A stretch of 64,000 nucleotides of DNA from Okapia johnstoni. Taxonomy: Eukaryota > Chordata > Mammalia > Artiodactyla > Giraffidae. Both the position numbers and the translations under genes were made by a program. The DNA is taken from the NCBI GenBank assembly GCA_024291935.2, contig CM044313.1:82025001-82089000 (forward strand). Reading direction: 5' to 3'. Under the pieces are notes generated by a model, which was not told the origin of the DNA, did no database searches, and was given only the letters and a program-made list of their open reading frames with translations. Positions 1 to 11,829 of the stretch are shown here, piece by piece (positions within the stretch are counted from its first letter, which is position 1; every line of letters begins with the position of its first letter).

Positions 1-168
1 TGTATCCAACTCTTGAGACTCCATGGACTGTAGTCCTCCAGCTCCTCTGTCAAGAATACTAGAGTGGTTTGCCATTTCCTTCTCCAGAGGACCCTACCAA
101 CCCAGAGATCTAACCTGCATCTCCTGCATTCAGGTGGATTCTTTACCACTGAGCCATCAGGGAAGCCA
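1..168 (-). mobile_element. Bov-tA SINE, cut by the window edge
   Basis: Reverse complement of the BovA tail and tRNA-Glu-like head, ending ...TGAGCCATCAGGGAAGCC at 168. The short frame over it is not a gene. Confidence 0.88.
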
Positions 169-446
169 TCCATTGCTTTTGTTGAAATGCTTGTATTGTT
201 ACTTTGAGATGTTTCCCTGTACCATGATTTTGAAGTCGTACGATAAGGATTTGTGGGGTCCACATTGGGGCATGGAAACATTTCTGCTCTTCCTTATCTG
301 TGAATGAAATGTTGACACGTACAACTCAGTGATCACTGGGGAAAATCATTGCCTCTGATTCAAGCTCCTTAAAGTTTGGAAGCTGATTCTTATTGTTCTC
401 TGTCAGCCTGTGCACATACTGGAAACCTCTCTGACTTTTGACCCTT

Positions 447-469
447 AAAAAAAAAAAAAAAAAAAAAAA
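447..469 (+). repeat. Poly(A) run (23 A)
   Basis: Uninterrupted A-run; no recognisable element directly 5' of it. Confidence 0.95.
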
Positions 470-717
470 CAAGCTTGTGTTTTTGTTTGGGGGGTTTGTT
501 TTTCTCTCCTGCCACCATCTCCTTTGTTTACTCTGCCCATTTCTAGACACTCATGCCCGAGTTCTTGCCTCTTCCAGGCAACATTCCTACAATCTCCTCT
601 CTCCACTCAGAAGCTGACTACATGGAAGTTGTTTCAAGTGCAGTGGTTTGGTTCATCTGCAGAATTTGAAAACTAGGGGCTGTGGGCTCATCTAACATTG
701 AAATTTTTAAAATTCAG

Positions 718-905
718 AGACTTCCTTGGTGGTGCAGTGGTTAAAACTCTGCGTTCCCAATTCAAGGGGCTTGGGGTTCAATCCCTGGTCAGGGAACTAG
801 ACCCCACAAGCTGTAACTAAGATCCAATGCAGGTAAATAAATAAATATTAAAATAATAATAATACAAATAAAAAATAAAATAAAAATTCATTATCTGTGT
901 CAAAA
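718..905 (+). mobile_element. CHR-type tRNA-derived SINE
   Basis: Head ACTTCCTTGGTGGTGCAGTGG with the B-box-like GGGTTCAATCCCTGGTCAGG, then an A/T-rich AAATAAATA tail. Confidence 0.88.
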
Positions 906-1354
906 ATAAAAAAGACAGAAAAGATCTGGTACCCCTGAGCCAAACTCTGGCCAAAGTGGAGTAGCAGCTGCTCTTTAGACCAGGTGTCCACTGCTCAGCC
1001 TAACCCAGGCCCCACCGCTCCCCTAGCATAGCAGGCCCCCGACTCATTTTGCTTCCCTCTCTGGTTTCTGAAGGCCTTTGAGTCTGAGGCCTCTTATCTG
1101 CATCCAGGGTCGCTAGGTGGATCAGGCGAGGACAGTAATACCCACCCACATTCCAGGTCACTAATCCAAACCTGCATAGTCTGACATGCCAGCCACTGGC
1201 CTCACTGAGCAACATGGCTAAGATGGCACAGACAGATTTTAGTTTAATTTTTCATAATTGTTTAAAATAATAGCATATCAGTCAGTGTGGGTCTAGACCA
1301 AGAGAGATCATAAGATTGAAAGATTTTGTTACTCACACATGAGTGTTGGTCTAT

Positions 1355-1460
1355 TGTTAAACTACCTAACTTCTCCGAGCCTCAGTTTTCTCATCTGTGG
1401 AAAGGGATGATATCAGTAACAGGATTGTGGAAGTGAAATGAATGTCTCATATAAGAGCAC
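1355..1460 (+). repeat. MIR fragment
   Basis: Contains the MIR core-like CCTCAGTTTTCTCATCTGTGG followed by a decayed 3' end. Confidence 0.6.
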
Positions 1461-1594
1461 ATATGGTAAACAATGTATAAGAGGTTTTTCTTGCTTTTCT
1501 CCTTTGGGGAGCCTAGGCAAGCAGTCGGGCAAGCAAGCTGATCAAACTAGCTGGTTCTGTGCTGCAACCAGCCATATTCCCTCACGCATTTTCT

Positions 1595-1720
1595 TTCCAC
1601 AGATGAGAAAATTGACTCACTGAGAAGTTAAGCAGGTTGATAAATGCCCTTGTGCTCATGAGTGGCAGATCTAAGACTGAAATTCAGGTTTCCTGACACC
1701 ATATTCTATGTTGATGTCAC
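1595..1720 (-). repeat. MIR fragment
   Basis: Reverse-orientation MIR signature: AGATGAGAAAATTGACTCAC, then AGTTAAGCAGGTTGATAAATG and a degenerate B-box region. Confidence 0.6.
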
Positions 1721-1804
1721 AGCAAGGACATTATCAAAAGAGAACACTATACAAGTAGATAAAGCTATTCTCTTGTGAAACATGGAGCCATTTCTTTTTT
1801 ATTC

Positions 1805-1966
1805 CTTTTTTAAAATATTTATTTATTTAGCTGCCCCAAGTGCTAGTTGCAGCATGCAGGATCTGTAGTTGCAACATGTGGGATCTAGTTCCCTGACCAG
1901 GGATCGAACCTGGGGCCTCCTGCATTGGGAGTGCAGAGTCTTAGCCACTGAACCACCAGGGTCCCT
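1805..1966 (-). mobile_element. CHR-type tRNA-derived SINE
   Basis: Reverse complement: a TATTTATTTATTTAG tail, then CCCTGACCAGGGATCGAACC and a head ending at CCACCAGGGTCCCT. Confidence 0.88.
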
Positions 1967-3032
1967 GGAGCTATTGCTGAGAGCAAACACCAGTGCAGTT
2001 CTTCGAACCGGCATCTCCTGCGACTCTGGCAGGCAGGTGGATTTAGAGCCACCTAATTAGATTTCACCTTGTCCTTGACAAATCAAGAGAAGGTGTAAAG
2101 GACAAAGCAAGTGGGATGTGACTGAGAAGGGTGGGCAGCAGGAAGGCTGGTGAGGACCTGGCCGAGGACCTGCTCTTGGCTCCATGCCTCCCACTGTGTC
2201 TCCTCGATCCCAAATACTTGGAGCTCTTGAGGCCTGAGAGGACCTGTGGTCTGGGTCAACCTCGCTGCCCTTACCTTTGAATGGATGGCTTACCCTGGGC
2301 CTTGGCCAGAAACTGCAAGAGGGGGTGGGAGCAAAATGGAATTTGGAAGAACACTGGGTTTAGAATACAATCTTTGAGCATACCCTCTTTCCTCAGCTTC
2401 CTGGGAGCAAACACAAGACGTTGCTGCAAATCATTGTGTTTACCAAAAACGTATGAACAGTGAGAGGGAATTGCTCGTGGTCTTGGCTGAAGTGAATTAA
2501 GGGCCATGGGCAGGAGCACTGAAGTGCTGGGGCAGACACAGCTCTCATAAATGGAGGACGTAACTCCCTACACGGCCAATAAGGTAGTGATGCTGTAATT
2601 AGTAAGGGGGTCTCTAGGGAGAATGCCCAGGCAATGGAGCCAGCCTCCTAGGGAGACTCCCTCCACACAAGCCATGGGGACCCCTAGGTGGATTTTACCT
2701 GGAAACTGATGGGTTTCCTCATGTCAAAAGAAGTATAGATTCCTATTTAGCTCTCAAAGCATAAAACTAGGTGACCCCCCTGAACAAGAAACTCCAGCTT
2801 GATGTATAGAGAGTTACTTCAACTTCCCCACTTCCAAAAATAGAATTGTTTGTCTCATGAAATCACAGTGGCCTTCCATTTCTTCAAATGTTTCAGCACA
2901 AAACAGATTTGACAGGTGGGTCAGAGAAGGGGTCCCTGGGTTGGGTGTGAGCTTTGGCTGGTTGACCTGTAAGGGTCTTACATAAATTAGAGAATACTGG
3001 AGCTAGAAAAGCACATCTTCAAAAGTAATCCT

Positions 3033-3150
3033 GGGACATCTCTGGCGGCCCTGTGGTTGAGACGCTGAGCCTCCACTGCAGGGGGCATGGGTTCCATCCC
3101 TGGTCAGGGAACTAAGATCCCTCATGCAGAGCAACAGAAGAAAAAAAAAG
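3033..3150 (+). mobile_element. CHR-type tRNA-derived SINE, short
   Basis: GGGACATCTCTGGCGGCCC head, TTCCATCCCTGGTCAGGGAA, A-rich tail at 3139-3149. Confidence 0.85.
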
Positions 3151-3789
3151 TAATCCTTTGAGACACACTGTTCTAAAGCTTCGGTCCACTTTTTTTCTTG
3201 ACAACTAGACTTCTTTGTCTCTCTTTTCCGAACTAAAAGGCATTTCTCATCCCAATGCCTGCTCCACAGACACCTCTGGCAACACAGCTTCAGTTTTCAA
3301 TGTCTCACAAGTCTTAGAGTCATAAAGTTTCATGGAAATCCTCAGAAAGTAAGTTAGAGTCCATAGCACACTTCTGAGCATGTGCAAGGGGTGAGGTTTC
3401 TTCAGTGTGTGGGGCTGTGAGGAGAAACAAGAATAAAAGGATGCTTCTCTTCATGGCACCATCACTGACTGGTCAACTCTGAGGAAAAATCATAAAGAGA
3501 AAAGGAAAGAAAGGTGTGGAACTGGTTCTTGCATTCATGTCTAGAGCACAGAGGAATCCAGCCAGGCCTTCAGTAGGACCTAGTTTGTTGACTGACAGCA
3601 AAAAGAGACTAGGTTACATAAAATTCTAAAGGTCTAGTTATATAAGGTTTTAGGTAATAGGCTTACCCTCTGAAAATATTAGATTTAAATTTTTCTGTTT
3701 TCAGCTTTGGATAACTATAACCAAAAAGACAGATGATAAATGTTGGTGAAAATATGGGAAGGTTGGAATCCACGTACATTGCTAACGTG

Positions 3790-4015
3790 CTGCATACTGT
3801 GCTTAGTCACTCATTTGTGTCCGGCTCTTTGCAACCCCATGGTCTGTAGCCCACCGGGCTCCTCTGTCCATGGGATTCTCCAGGCAAGAATGCTGGAGTG
3901 GGCTGTCATTTCTTCCTCCAGGGAATCTCCCTGATCCAAGGATCAAATCGACATCTCTTACATCTCCTTCATTGGCAGGCGGGTTCTTTACGACTAGTAC
4001 CACCTGGGAAGCCCT
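3790..4015 (-). mobile_element. Bov-tA SINE inside L1, with 14-bp target-site duplication
   Basis: Reverse-orientation Bov-tA flanked by ACATTGCTAACGTG (3776-3789) and ACATTGCTAACATG (4016-4029), one mismatch. Confidence 0.92.
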
Positions 4016-4105
4016 ACATTGCTAACATGAACATAAAACAGTTCAGCCACTTTGGAAAGCAGTTTGGCATTTCCTCAAAATGTTAAATACACATTGTGTT
4101 AACAT

Positions 4106-4336
4106 GCGTGCGTGCGTGCTAAGTCACTTCAGTCACGTTTAATTCTTTGTGACTCTATGGACTGCAGCATGCCAGGCTCCTCAGTCCAAGGGATTCTCCA
4201 GGCAAGAACAGTGGAGTGGGTTGCTGTGCCCTCCTCCAGGGGATCTTCCCGACCCAGGGACTGAACCCATGTCTCTTTACGTCTCCTGCATTGGCAGGTG
4301 GGTTCTTTACCACTAGCACCACCTGGGAAGCCCTGA
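4106..4336 (-). mobile_element. Bov-tA SINE inside L1, with 8-bp target-site duplication
   Basis: Reverse-orientation Bov-tA with a GCGTGCGTGC stretch at its tail end. Flanking repeats GTTAACAT at 4098-4105 and 4337-4344. Confidence 0.9.
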
Positions 4337-5029
4337 GTTAACATATGACCCAACAATTCCACCCCCAGGTATATACCCAAGAGAACTGAAAATATATGTA
4401 TGCAAAAACCTACAGACAAATGTCCATAATAACATTATTCACAATAGCCAAACAAACTAAATGCCCATCAAGTTACAAATGAATAAACAAAGTGGCATAT
4501 ATCCATACAGTGGAATATTATTTTCAATAAAAAGGAATAAAGGACTGATAAATGGCAGAATATGAATGAACCTTGAAAACTTTGTTAAGTAAAAAAAGCC
4601 AGACCCAGAAGTTTACACTTTGTGTAATTCCATTTATATAATATGTCCAAGATAAGCAAACCCAAAGAGACAACCAACAAACATGGACGTTGCCAATGGC
4701 TGTGGGGAAAGAAGAGGAGTGATTCCTCTTGGGTACAAAATTATCCCTCCATCCAGCATGTCACACCAACTAGAAAACTTTCTCTCTCCATTTACCCTAT
4801 GACTGGCTTCTCCATGAGGTCTCACCAGCTTTCCATTCCATTATTCAGTTGAATTTTTGTACCTCTTCTCATTTTCCAAAATTCTCCAGTGTATTTGTTC
4901 ACTAGCTTGCTGTCTACCTCACCCACTAGAACTTCTCTGTCCGATGTAGTGGCCACATGTGACCAGGAGCTGTTGCCGGTTGTGCAGAAAACATTGCCCG
5001 CACTTCAGGAAGCTCTCTTACGTAGTGCT

Positions 5030-5165
5030 GCACTAGACTGTAAGCACCATCGGAGCAGGGTCCTGATTTGCTTGGTCACTGCTAGATCTCTAGCATCTAG
5101 AACTGCACCTGACATACGGTAGGCTCAGTGAGGAATAAGCAATGACAATGAACTGAATGAATGGA
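5030..5165 (+). repeat. L2 3' end fragment
   Basis: Contains GACTGTAAGCACCATCGGAG, TAGAACTGCACCTGACATAC and a GAACTGAATGAATGGATGAA end, the pattern of L2 3' termini. Confidence 0.6.
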
Positions 5166-5548
5166 TGAACTGGAAGTTTCATCAGGTGGGCAGCAGTGGA
5201 AAGGAGATAAGGGAATGCTGAAAACAGCCTGAACAGGAAGAAAATAGACGTAAGAAACCAAGACATTTGTTCAGATTCTTCTCATCATTCTCTACTCCAA
5301 TATTTCATGGGGAGACTATCAACTGTGGTAGTCTCCATAGAGAACATTTTTATCTTAATTTCTTTCCTACATTTTCCCGTTGCAGAATATGTTCAGTATT
5401 ACAATTTGACACAAAATAGCATACCATTGTGAAATACACAGAATGCAGTGAACTTTATGGATTTATGATTAATTTCATTTTCTCCAACCCATTCAGTGGA
5501 GAGTACTACTGACAAGCTAAAAATTTAGTTTGATAAAGAAACTTTGAT

Positions 5549-5682
5549 GACACTTTCCTGGTGGTCCAGCAGTTAAAACTCTGCATTCTCAATGTTTGAG
5601 AATGATCAAAGAACTTGATCCCACATGCTACAGCTAAGACCCAGTGCTGCCAAATAAATAAAAAAACAACAATAAATTTAAA
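5549..5682 (+). mobile_element. CHR-type tRNA-derived SINE
   Basis: Head ACTTTCCTGGTGGTCCAGCAG and a CAAATAAATAAAAAAAC tail; the middle is diverged. Confidence 0.8.
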
Positions 5683-5794
5683 AAGAGCCTTTGATTCTTG
5701 AAGAATTTTTAAATAATCCTTAGTTTCATGAAACTTACAACATAAGAATTGCATTCATTTTATAGCTTTTTTTCTTTTACTAATATTGAATGCA

Positions 5795-5892
5795 AACTCC
5801 GAGAGATGGCGAAGGACAGGGAAGCCTGGCACGCTACAGCCCATGGGGTCTCGAAGAGTCAGACACGACTTAGTGACTGAACAACAACAGGA
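5795..5892 (+). mobile_element. Short BovB 3' tail
   Basis: Reads GGACAGGGAAGCCTGGCACG and then GACACGACTTAGTGACTGAAC, the shared BovB/BovA 3' end, with an ACAACAACA tail. Confidence 0.75.
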
Positions 5893-6657
5893 CTATAAGA
5901 TAAAAATAAAACATTAAGTAAGTAGGTGACATTCTATTGTTTTCCCAGTTCGCTGTTGTTTTTTGTCTTCATTTGGTTTGGTTTGTGTTTTGTTGAGTTT
6001 TGTTTTTGGTTTTTTTTGCAAATTTTTACCCAAGATCTGATTTTAACTTTGCTACCACCTTCTGGCAAAATAATGAATATCTTATGATCCTTAATTAGAA
6101 TGAGTTTCCACAATTTTATTTGCTGTTTTATGTTTATTTCATCCACATCTATCATCACTAAAACCAAACGCTGTTAAAAGGGAGGCATTCCTAGTGGCTC
6201 AATGGTAACTAGGAAATACCACCTTAACCGAGCTGTCGAATTTGGCACCATTTAATGGGACAAATAAACATCATGTACCCCCTGATAAAATGTACCAAGA
6301 CAGTTACTTCCCTACTTCGATATCCTTGCCAAAAATGCCAAACTTAAATGTATCAGCATATATCAGACAACTCATATTGAAAGACATTCTACAAAATAAC
6401 TGGCCAGTATGTTTCAAAATGTCAAGGTTGAGAATGATTGAGTAGGTGTTTCAAATTAGAGGAGACCCAGAAGGCAAAATGAAAAAATGTAAAAATGCGT
6501 GATCCTGGATTGAATCCTGGACCAAAAATAACAACATTGATGGGATGATAGCACAATTTGATTAATGTCTGTAAGTTTACATAACTGTACTATATCAGTG
6601 TTAGTTTCCTGATGTTTATAATTATATGGTCATTATATTAGATACTGACGTTTTAAG

Positions 6658-7085
6658 GGCTTCCCTGGGTCTAGTGGTTAAGAATCCGCCTGCCAATGCA
6701 GGAGACACGGGTTGGATCCCTAGTCCAAGAAGATCCCACATGCCCCGGAGCAACTAAAACTTGTGCCATAACTACTGAGCCAGCGCTCTAGAGCCCGGGA
6801 GCTGCAACCCACTGAGTTCACAAGCCACAACTACTGAAGCACAAGTGCCTAGAGCCCATGCTCCCAACAATGAGAAGTCCTTGCAATGAGAAGATGGAGC
6901 ACTGCAAGGAAAAGTAGCCCCATTTGCCACAACTAGAGAAAGCCTGGAGAATCCCAGGGATGGAGGAGCCTGGTGGGCTGCCATCAATGGGGTCGCACAG
7001 AGTCGGACACAACTGACACGACTTAGCAGCAGCAGCAGCAGCAGCAGAGAAAGCCTATAGCAATGAAGACCCATAAATCTTTAAA
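6658..7085 (+). mobile_element. CHR-type SINE interrupted by a BovA unit
   Basis: The CHR head starts GGCTTCCCTGGGTCTAGTGG and continues through ACAACTACTGAAGCACAAG to AACTAGAGAAAGCC. It then resumes after the BovA insert with AGAGAAAGCCTATAGCAATG. Confidence 0.8.
6946..7045 (+). mobile_element. BovA monomer with (CAG)n tail, nested in the CHR SINE
   Basis: Reads GGAGAATCCCAGGGATGGAG to GACACGACTTAG and then a CAG repeat at about 7025-7047. Flanked by AGAGAAAGCCT at 6935-6945 and 7046-7056. Confidence 0.82.
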
Positions 7086-7189
7086 AACAAAGTTAAAAAC
7101 CTGAGTGGAGTGCTTATAGAAATCTTTAGTGTTGCTTCTGTATCTTTTTAAAGTCTGAAATTATTTCAAAAAGAATTTAAAGGTTTTTA

Positions 7190-8195
7190 AACTACAGATT
7201 AAGCTCTGTAGCGCCCTCACCAAGCCTCTGAGTTACTGTCACTTATGGAATTCCTGGTCACTTTCTCCTTGTGTTTCAAAGATGACTTCACCCACTCAAT
7301 ACCCCAGTCTTTCTTTTTCCTGACCTATTCATCTAAAGCAAATTTTCTGCCTCTTCTCAGCCACCTCTGAAATCTTTAATTCAAGTACCCAAATTATAGC
7401 TTGTTTACCCAAAGTCCCAGTCCAAAAATTCCTTGAGTTCACTGAGACATCCAATCCACTAATAATACCATTTTTCTAGTATCCATCATCTACCCCCTTC
7501 CCCACATCATATACTACCCTCCTCCTTTACCCAACTTCCAGGTCCAACACTTAGATATTCTCTTGCAAACACTCAACTCCCTTGGCCATCTCACCCTCTG
7601 TTCCACTCACCTGCAAGACTCAATACTCCTTAAGCTGTCTACACAAACAGCTAACTGTTGCTAGCGGGGGGGAAATCTTACAGACATGCTGACTGGCCCA
7701 TTTAAAACCACAAATTCAAATGGATACTAATTCTCAAGTGGAAACTAATACTACCAGACACCCTCTTTTCAGAGTTTCGGTCGCAGTGTTGGAATCAAGA
7801 TCTTTGGCCATATTTCATTGCTGGCATTCCAATAATCATTGGGAAAGGAAGACAGTGAAAGTGTGACACAGAATGTCTTTATGATTTATTTCTTTTTCAT
7901 CCAGCTAATTGTATTGTATTGTCATGATGCAAACAGAAAAAACAAATTTCATCTGGACTTTGTAAAATGAATTCCAATCCTTTCACATCTTTTTTTTTTT
8001 AATTATTATTATCCTCAGGCATCACCCAGATCACCCAGTCTTCTTAGTGATTCTTTCTGACATTGCTCCAAGATTAAGTCCCAAATTCAGAAAGAATACT
8101 TGGAAATGATATGAGTCTGTCATATAAGAGCTATGTATTTGGTCTCCACCCCGTTTCCTGGTACCTGGAATTTCTGAAGTGGTGTCTTGTTGTTT
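7190..8195. other. Intergenic, nothing recognised
   Basis: Pyrimidine-rich stretch near 7270-7640 and AT-rich DNA after it. No gene-length open frame, splice pattern or recognised repeat. Confidence 0.5.
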
Positions 8196-8199
8196 GCTA

Positions 8200-8790
8200 A
8201 TGAGATGACTGGGAGCTCCTGGACAGCCTCAGTGTGGGGGCTGGTTGCCAAAGGAACCAAGCTTCTGATTAGAGAGTTGGAACTTTCAGTTCCACATCTT
8301 AATCTCTGGGGAAGGGAGAGGAGCTGGAGATCAAGTTAATCACTATATGCCAATGATTTAATCAGTTGTGCCTACAGTAATGAGGTCTTCATAAAAAAAA
8401 AAATAAATAAACCCTAAGCAAAGGGGACGGGCGAGCTTCTGGGTTATTGAACACGTGGAGGTGCCAGGAGGCCCTGTTCTCCACCCTGGGCCTCTCCTCC
8501 ATCCGGCTGTTCCTGAGTTGTATCCTTGTACAATGCACTGTAATCTAGTAAGTCAACTGTTATTCTGATTTCTGTGAGCTGTTCTAGCAAATTATCGGGC
8601 CTCTAATTTACAGCTGGTCCATCAGAATCACAGGTGACAATCTGGACGTGTCAGCATCTGAAATGGAGGAGAGAAGTCTTGAGGGCCTGAGCTCTTAAAC
8701 CTGTAAGATCTGACTCTAATTCCAGGCAGTGTCAAACTGATTTAAAGGACCCATAGTTGGTGTCTCTAAGTAACTGGAGAATTGCTTGTT
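8200..8790 (+). repeat. Degenerate LTR-like ancient repeat
   Basis: The stretch from TTGGAACTTTCAGTTCC through CTTCTGGGTTATTGAACACG and CTGTTCCTGAGTTGTATCC resembles a mammalian LTR-type repeat. The family name is not recalled with certainty, and no coding region is attached. Confidence 0.4.
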
Positions 8791-9402
8791 GTAAGGGGGG
8801 GATAAAAATTCGTGTTACGAGACCAGACGAGTTTTTCCACACAGAGTACCTAACACCAGTGCCGATCAAAACATGGTACTGGTCATGGTACTGGTCCAGA
8901 ATGAATTAAGTACAGAAACTGAGAGTAGGTGCCCAGAAACACTTCACAGGAACTTGACATTGGTGCAACATCCAAGCTTGGGGTCAGCAGCAAAGGGTGG
9001 AGACCACTCAGGTGTTTGCCTCCCTCTCAGGGGGAGCTGCAGGCCTGAGCCGAGTAGGAGTCACAAACAGCAGGACCATGTACTATTTTAACCTAGAGCA
9101 TAAGCAAAAATCTAAAAAACATAAGCATTTCTTTTTATAACTTGTGGTTTTTACAATGATGTTGATTTTTAATCAGGTTACTTTTTTCAGTTCATGGTTT
9201 TATACTGCCACATAAATTGGGAAAGTAACTTATATTGTTTATTAGCTTGTTTATTTATTTTTAGCATTTTAAAAGATCCAATAATGTTTACAATCACGAT
9301 AGCAGATAAATTTTGGCAGTTTGGTTACTTACCAATCAGTCCTTTTTTTTTGTTAAGAATGTTTGAACTCAGGAACAAACTCTTAATTTTAAAAGTTGGT
9401 TT

Positions 9403-9532
9403 TTTTCAGAAGGGGAATACATGTACACCCATGGTGGATTCATGTCAATGTATGGCAAAACAAATACAATATTGTAAAGTTAAAAAATAGATAAATAAAC
9501 TAATTAAAATAAATAAATAAATAAAAGTTGGT
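9403..9532 (+). mobile_element. L1 3' end with 12-bp target-site duplication
   Basis: Ruminant L1 end (ACATGTACACCCATGGTGG, TATGGCAAAACAAATACAAT, AAATAAATAAATAAAT tail) between AAAAGTTGGTTT at 9391-9402 and 9533-9544. Confidence 0.82.
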
Positions 9533-9544
9533 TTCTTAAATGGG

Positions 9545-9665
9545 AAAAGAATTTGAAAAGGAATAGATACATGTATATGTATAACTGAACCACTTTGCTA
9601 TACATCTGAAACAAACACAACACTGTTAATCAACTATGCTCCAATATAAAAAGTTTAAAAACATG
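9545..9665 (+). mobile_element. Second L1 3' end
   Basis: ATACATGTATATGTATAACTG through CTATGCTCCAATATAAAAAG, the ruminant L1 terminus, directly after the copy at 9403-9532. Confidence 0.8.
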
Positions 9666-10840
9666 AAAATAAAAGTTTGTTTTTACTTTTTAAAGATATA
9701 ATTTAAACAGCTATGTTTACTTATCTGCCTGATAGCTTCAGTACTTTAAATGATTTTAATGCTTTCATGCAAATTTTTCAATGGCAAATAAGATCTAAAG
9801 GTTATAATTTGGAAAAACAGAACTTATAAAGACTGTAATAACATTTACCATAATTTAACAACATTTATCAATGAACACTTTAGATAATGGATGGAATGTT
9901 TTTAATTATATTTTCATCAAAAGATGGAAATGTATCTTGATTTCATTTCTTTCATCAATATATAATTTACTTTTAACTATAACAGTACAGAATGAATTGT
10001 TAGAATTGACTACCTATGAAGAATTGAAGCTCAGTTATGGAAATATAGCTTCACTTGCTTCACTATACATTAAGGTAAAATGTAGTATCTTGAACCTGTC
10101 CCTGTGAACTGACTTCTCTACTATATATATTATGAAAACAGAACATAGGAACAGTTGATCTATACATTAACCCCTGTCAGTAATACTGTCAGCAATTCAA
10201 TTTAGATTAGATAAATTTTAACAAGTGAGAAACAAGTTCATTTAACACATTAAAAGCCTATTATTTCTACATAGTAAGCATTGATACACATTTATATCAA
10301 ATACTTGGTATAAAACTTAAACATTGATACATATAGGTTTGTTCAAAACTTCAGGCATTTAACATGAGGAACTAGCAATTTCACTCTGTTTAGTTTTGTT
10401 TACGCTTGCAATGAATTATGTGTACAGTTATTTTCTTTTCCCTATGTTCTGTTTGTTCTGATTATATTTACAAAATGCTATGTGTTGACTCATTAAAAAA
10501 TCACAACTTGTGTTTTATGTGTACTTTTATATAACTTTTCTAATAATTTTTTGTTGTATTTTGCAAAAGTATTGGCCACAACCAATTGGAAATGACAAAT
10601 GTTTCACTGCAGATGATCTGTGCAGCGTGGCTATGCCTTGAACATTCCCTAGATTACCACTAGATGGTGACCAAGGATCTTCTCCCTGACGGCTTGCGTG
10701 ATCTTTGGAATGGCTCCTCCAATTGAAAAAGAAGGCATTTCATGTGCTAAAGCTTCTCCAGTGTAGTCTGGCAGAATTGTCAGACCTTTCCTATTTGTGA
10801 AGCCCATAGAGAAGGCAATTCAGTCTCCCTTGTATGGGAT
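9666..10840. other. Intergenic, AT-rich, nothing recognised
   Basis: The small open frame at 9871-10107 has no recognisable domain and no support; read as chance in AT-rich DNA. Confidence 0.5.
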
Positions 10841-11031
10841 GTGCTGCATGCTAAGTCGCTTCAGTTGTGTTCAACGCTGTGCGACCCTATGGACTGTAGC
10901 CGGTCAGGTTCCTCTATCCATGGGATTCTTCAGGCAAGAGTACTGGAGTGGGTTGCCATGACCTCCTCCAGTCTTTCCGACCCAGGGATCGAACCTGTGA
11001 TGGCAGGCAGGTTCCTTACTACTAGGGCCAC
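10841..11031 (-). mobile_element. Bov-tA SINE
   Basis: Reverse orientation: GCATGCTAAGTCGCTTCAG tail side to a decayed head near 11031. Confidence 0.88.
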
Positions 11032-11247
11032 CATATGTAAGTGTTGAGATTGACTGATACAAATGAAGGTATGGATGTTCATATTAATATGTTTTGCCAA
11101 TTGTTGATAGGCTTCCCACATGCACAGGAGCTTATCCATACACCAAAACTGTTGAAACAATTGCCATCACATCTCCCCATGACACTTACTGCCACTCGCT
11201 CAGGAACCACTCACAGAATGTTCCTGTATTTAAAAATAAGCTGTAGG

Positions 11248-11385
11248 AGTTCCCTGGTGGCCTGGTGGTTAGGATTCTGGACTGTCACTGACTGCCATGG
11301 CCCGGGTTCAATCCCTGGTTGGGGAATGGGGATCCTGCAAGCCATGTGGTATGGCCAAAATAAATAAATAAATAATAAAAATAAA
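11248..11385 (+). mobile_element. CHR-type tRNA-derived SINE
   Basis: GAGTTCCCTGGTGGCCTGG head, GGGTTCAATCCCTGGTTGGG box, AAATAAATAAATAATAAAAA tail. Confidence 0.88.
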
Positions 11386-11616
11386 CTTGATGCTATTATA
11401 AAAGCCCAAATGAAATATGCCAAAGCTTCCCATTCACAGATATGAGAACCCAACCCTGATGAGATTCCATAACCTGCCACCAGAGCAATTCATTCCTTCA
11501 GCCACTGGAAGGGTGATAAAGACCTGCTTATCACCAACATTTTTATAAACTGCCAAGGCCTTTAGCTTTCAGCACATTCCTCCACTGTAAAAAGACCTGT
11601 ACCAATGGGGCAGAGG

Positions 11617-11829
11617 GGGCTTCCTCGGTGGCTCAGCGGTGAAGAATCTGCCTGCAATGCAGGAGAGCTGGGTTGAATCCCTGGGTTGGGAAATCCCCTG
11701 AAGAAAGAAAGAAGTGGCAACTCACTGCAGCATTCTTGCCTGGGAAATCTCATGGATAGGGGAGCCTGGTGAGCTACAATCCATGGGGTCACAAAGAGTC
11801 AGACAAGACTCAGCAACTAAACAACAATC
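11617..11829 (+). mobile_element. Bov-tA SINE
   Basis: GGCTTCCTCGGTGGCTCAGC head; BovA part CAGCATTCTTGCCTGGGAAA to GACTCAGCAACTAAACAAC. Confidence 0.9.

Larger units (their letters stand above)
3700..4715 (+). mobile_element. L1 LINE 3' region carrying two nested SINEs
   Basis: Typical L1 3' sequence (ACCAAAAAGACAGATGATAA; later ATGACCCAACAATTCCACCC and AAATGTCCATAATAACATTA). It is contiguous once the SINEs at 3790-4015 and 4106-4336 are removed. Non-coding. Confidence 0.8.
6455..7185 (+). mobile_element. Old L1 3' end carrying nested SINEs
   Basis: GATCCTGGATTGAATCCTGG and TTAGTTTCCTGATG before 6655, and AGTCTGAAATTATTTCAAAAA near 7155, fit one old L1 3' UTR split by a CHR SINE. The subfamily is not assigned. 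Confidence 0.55.
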
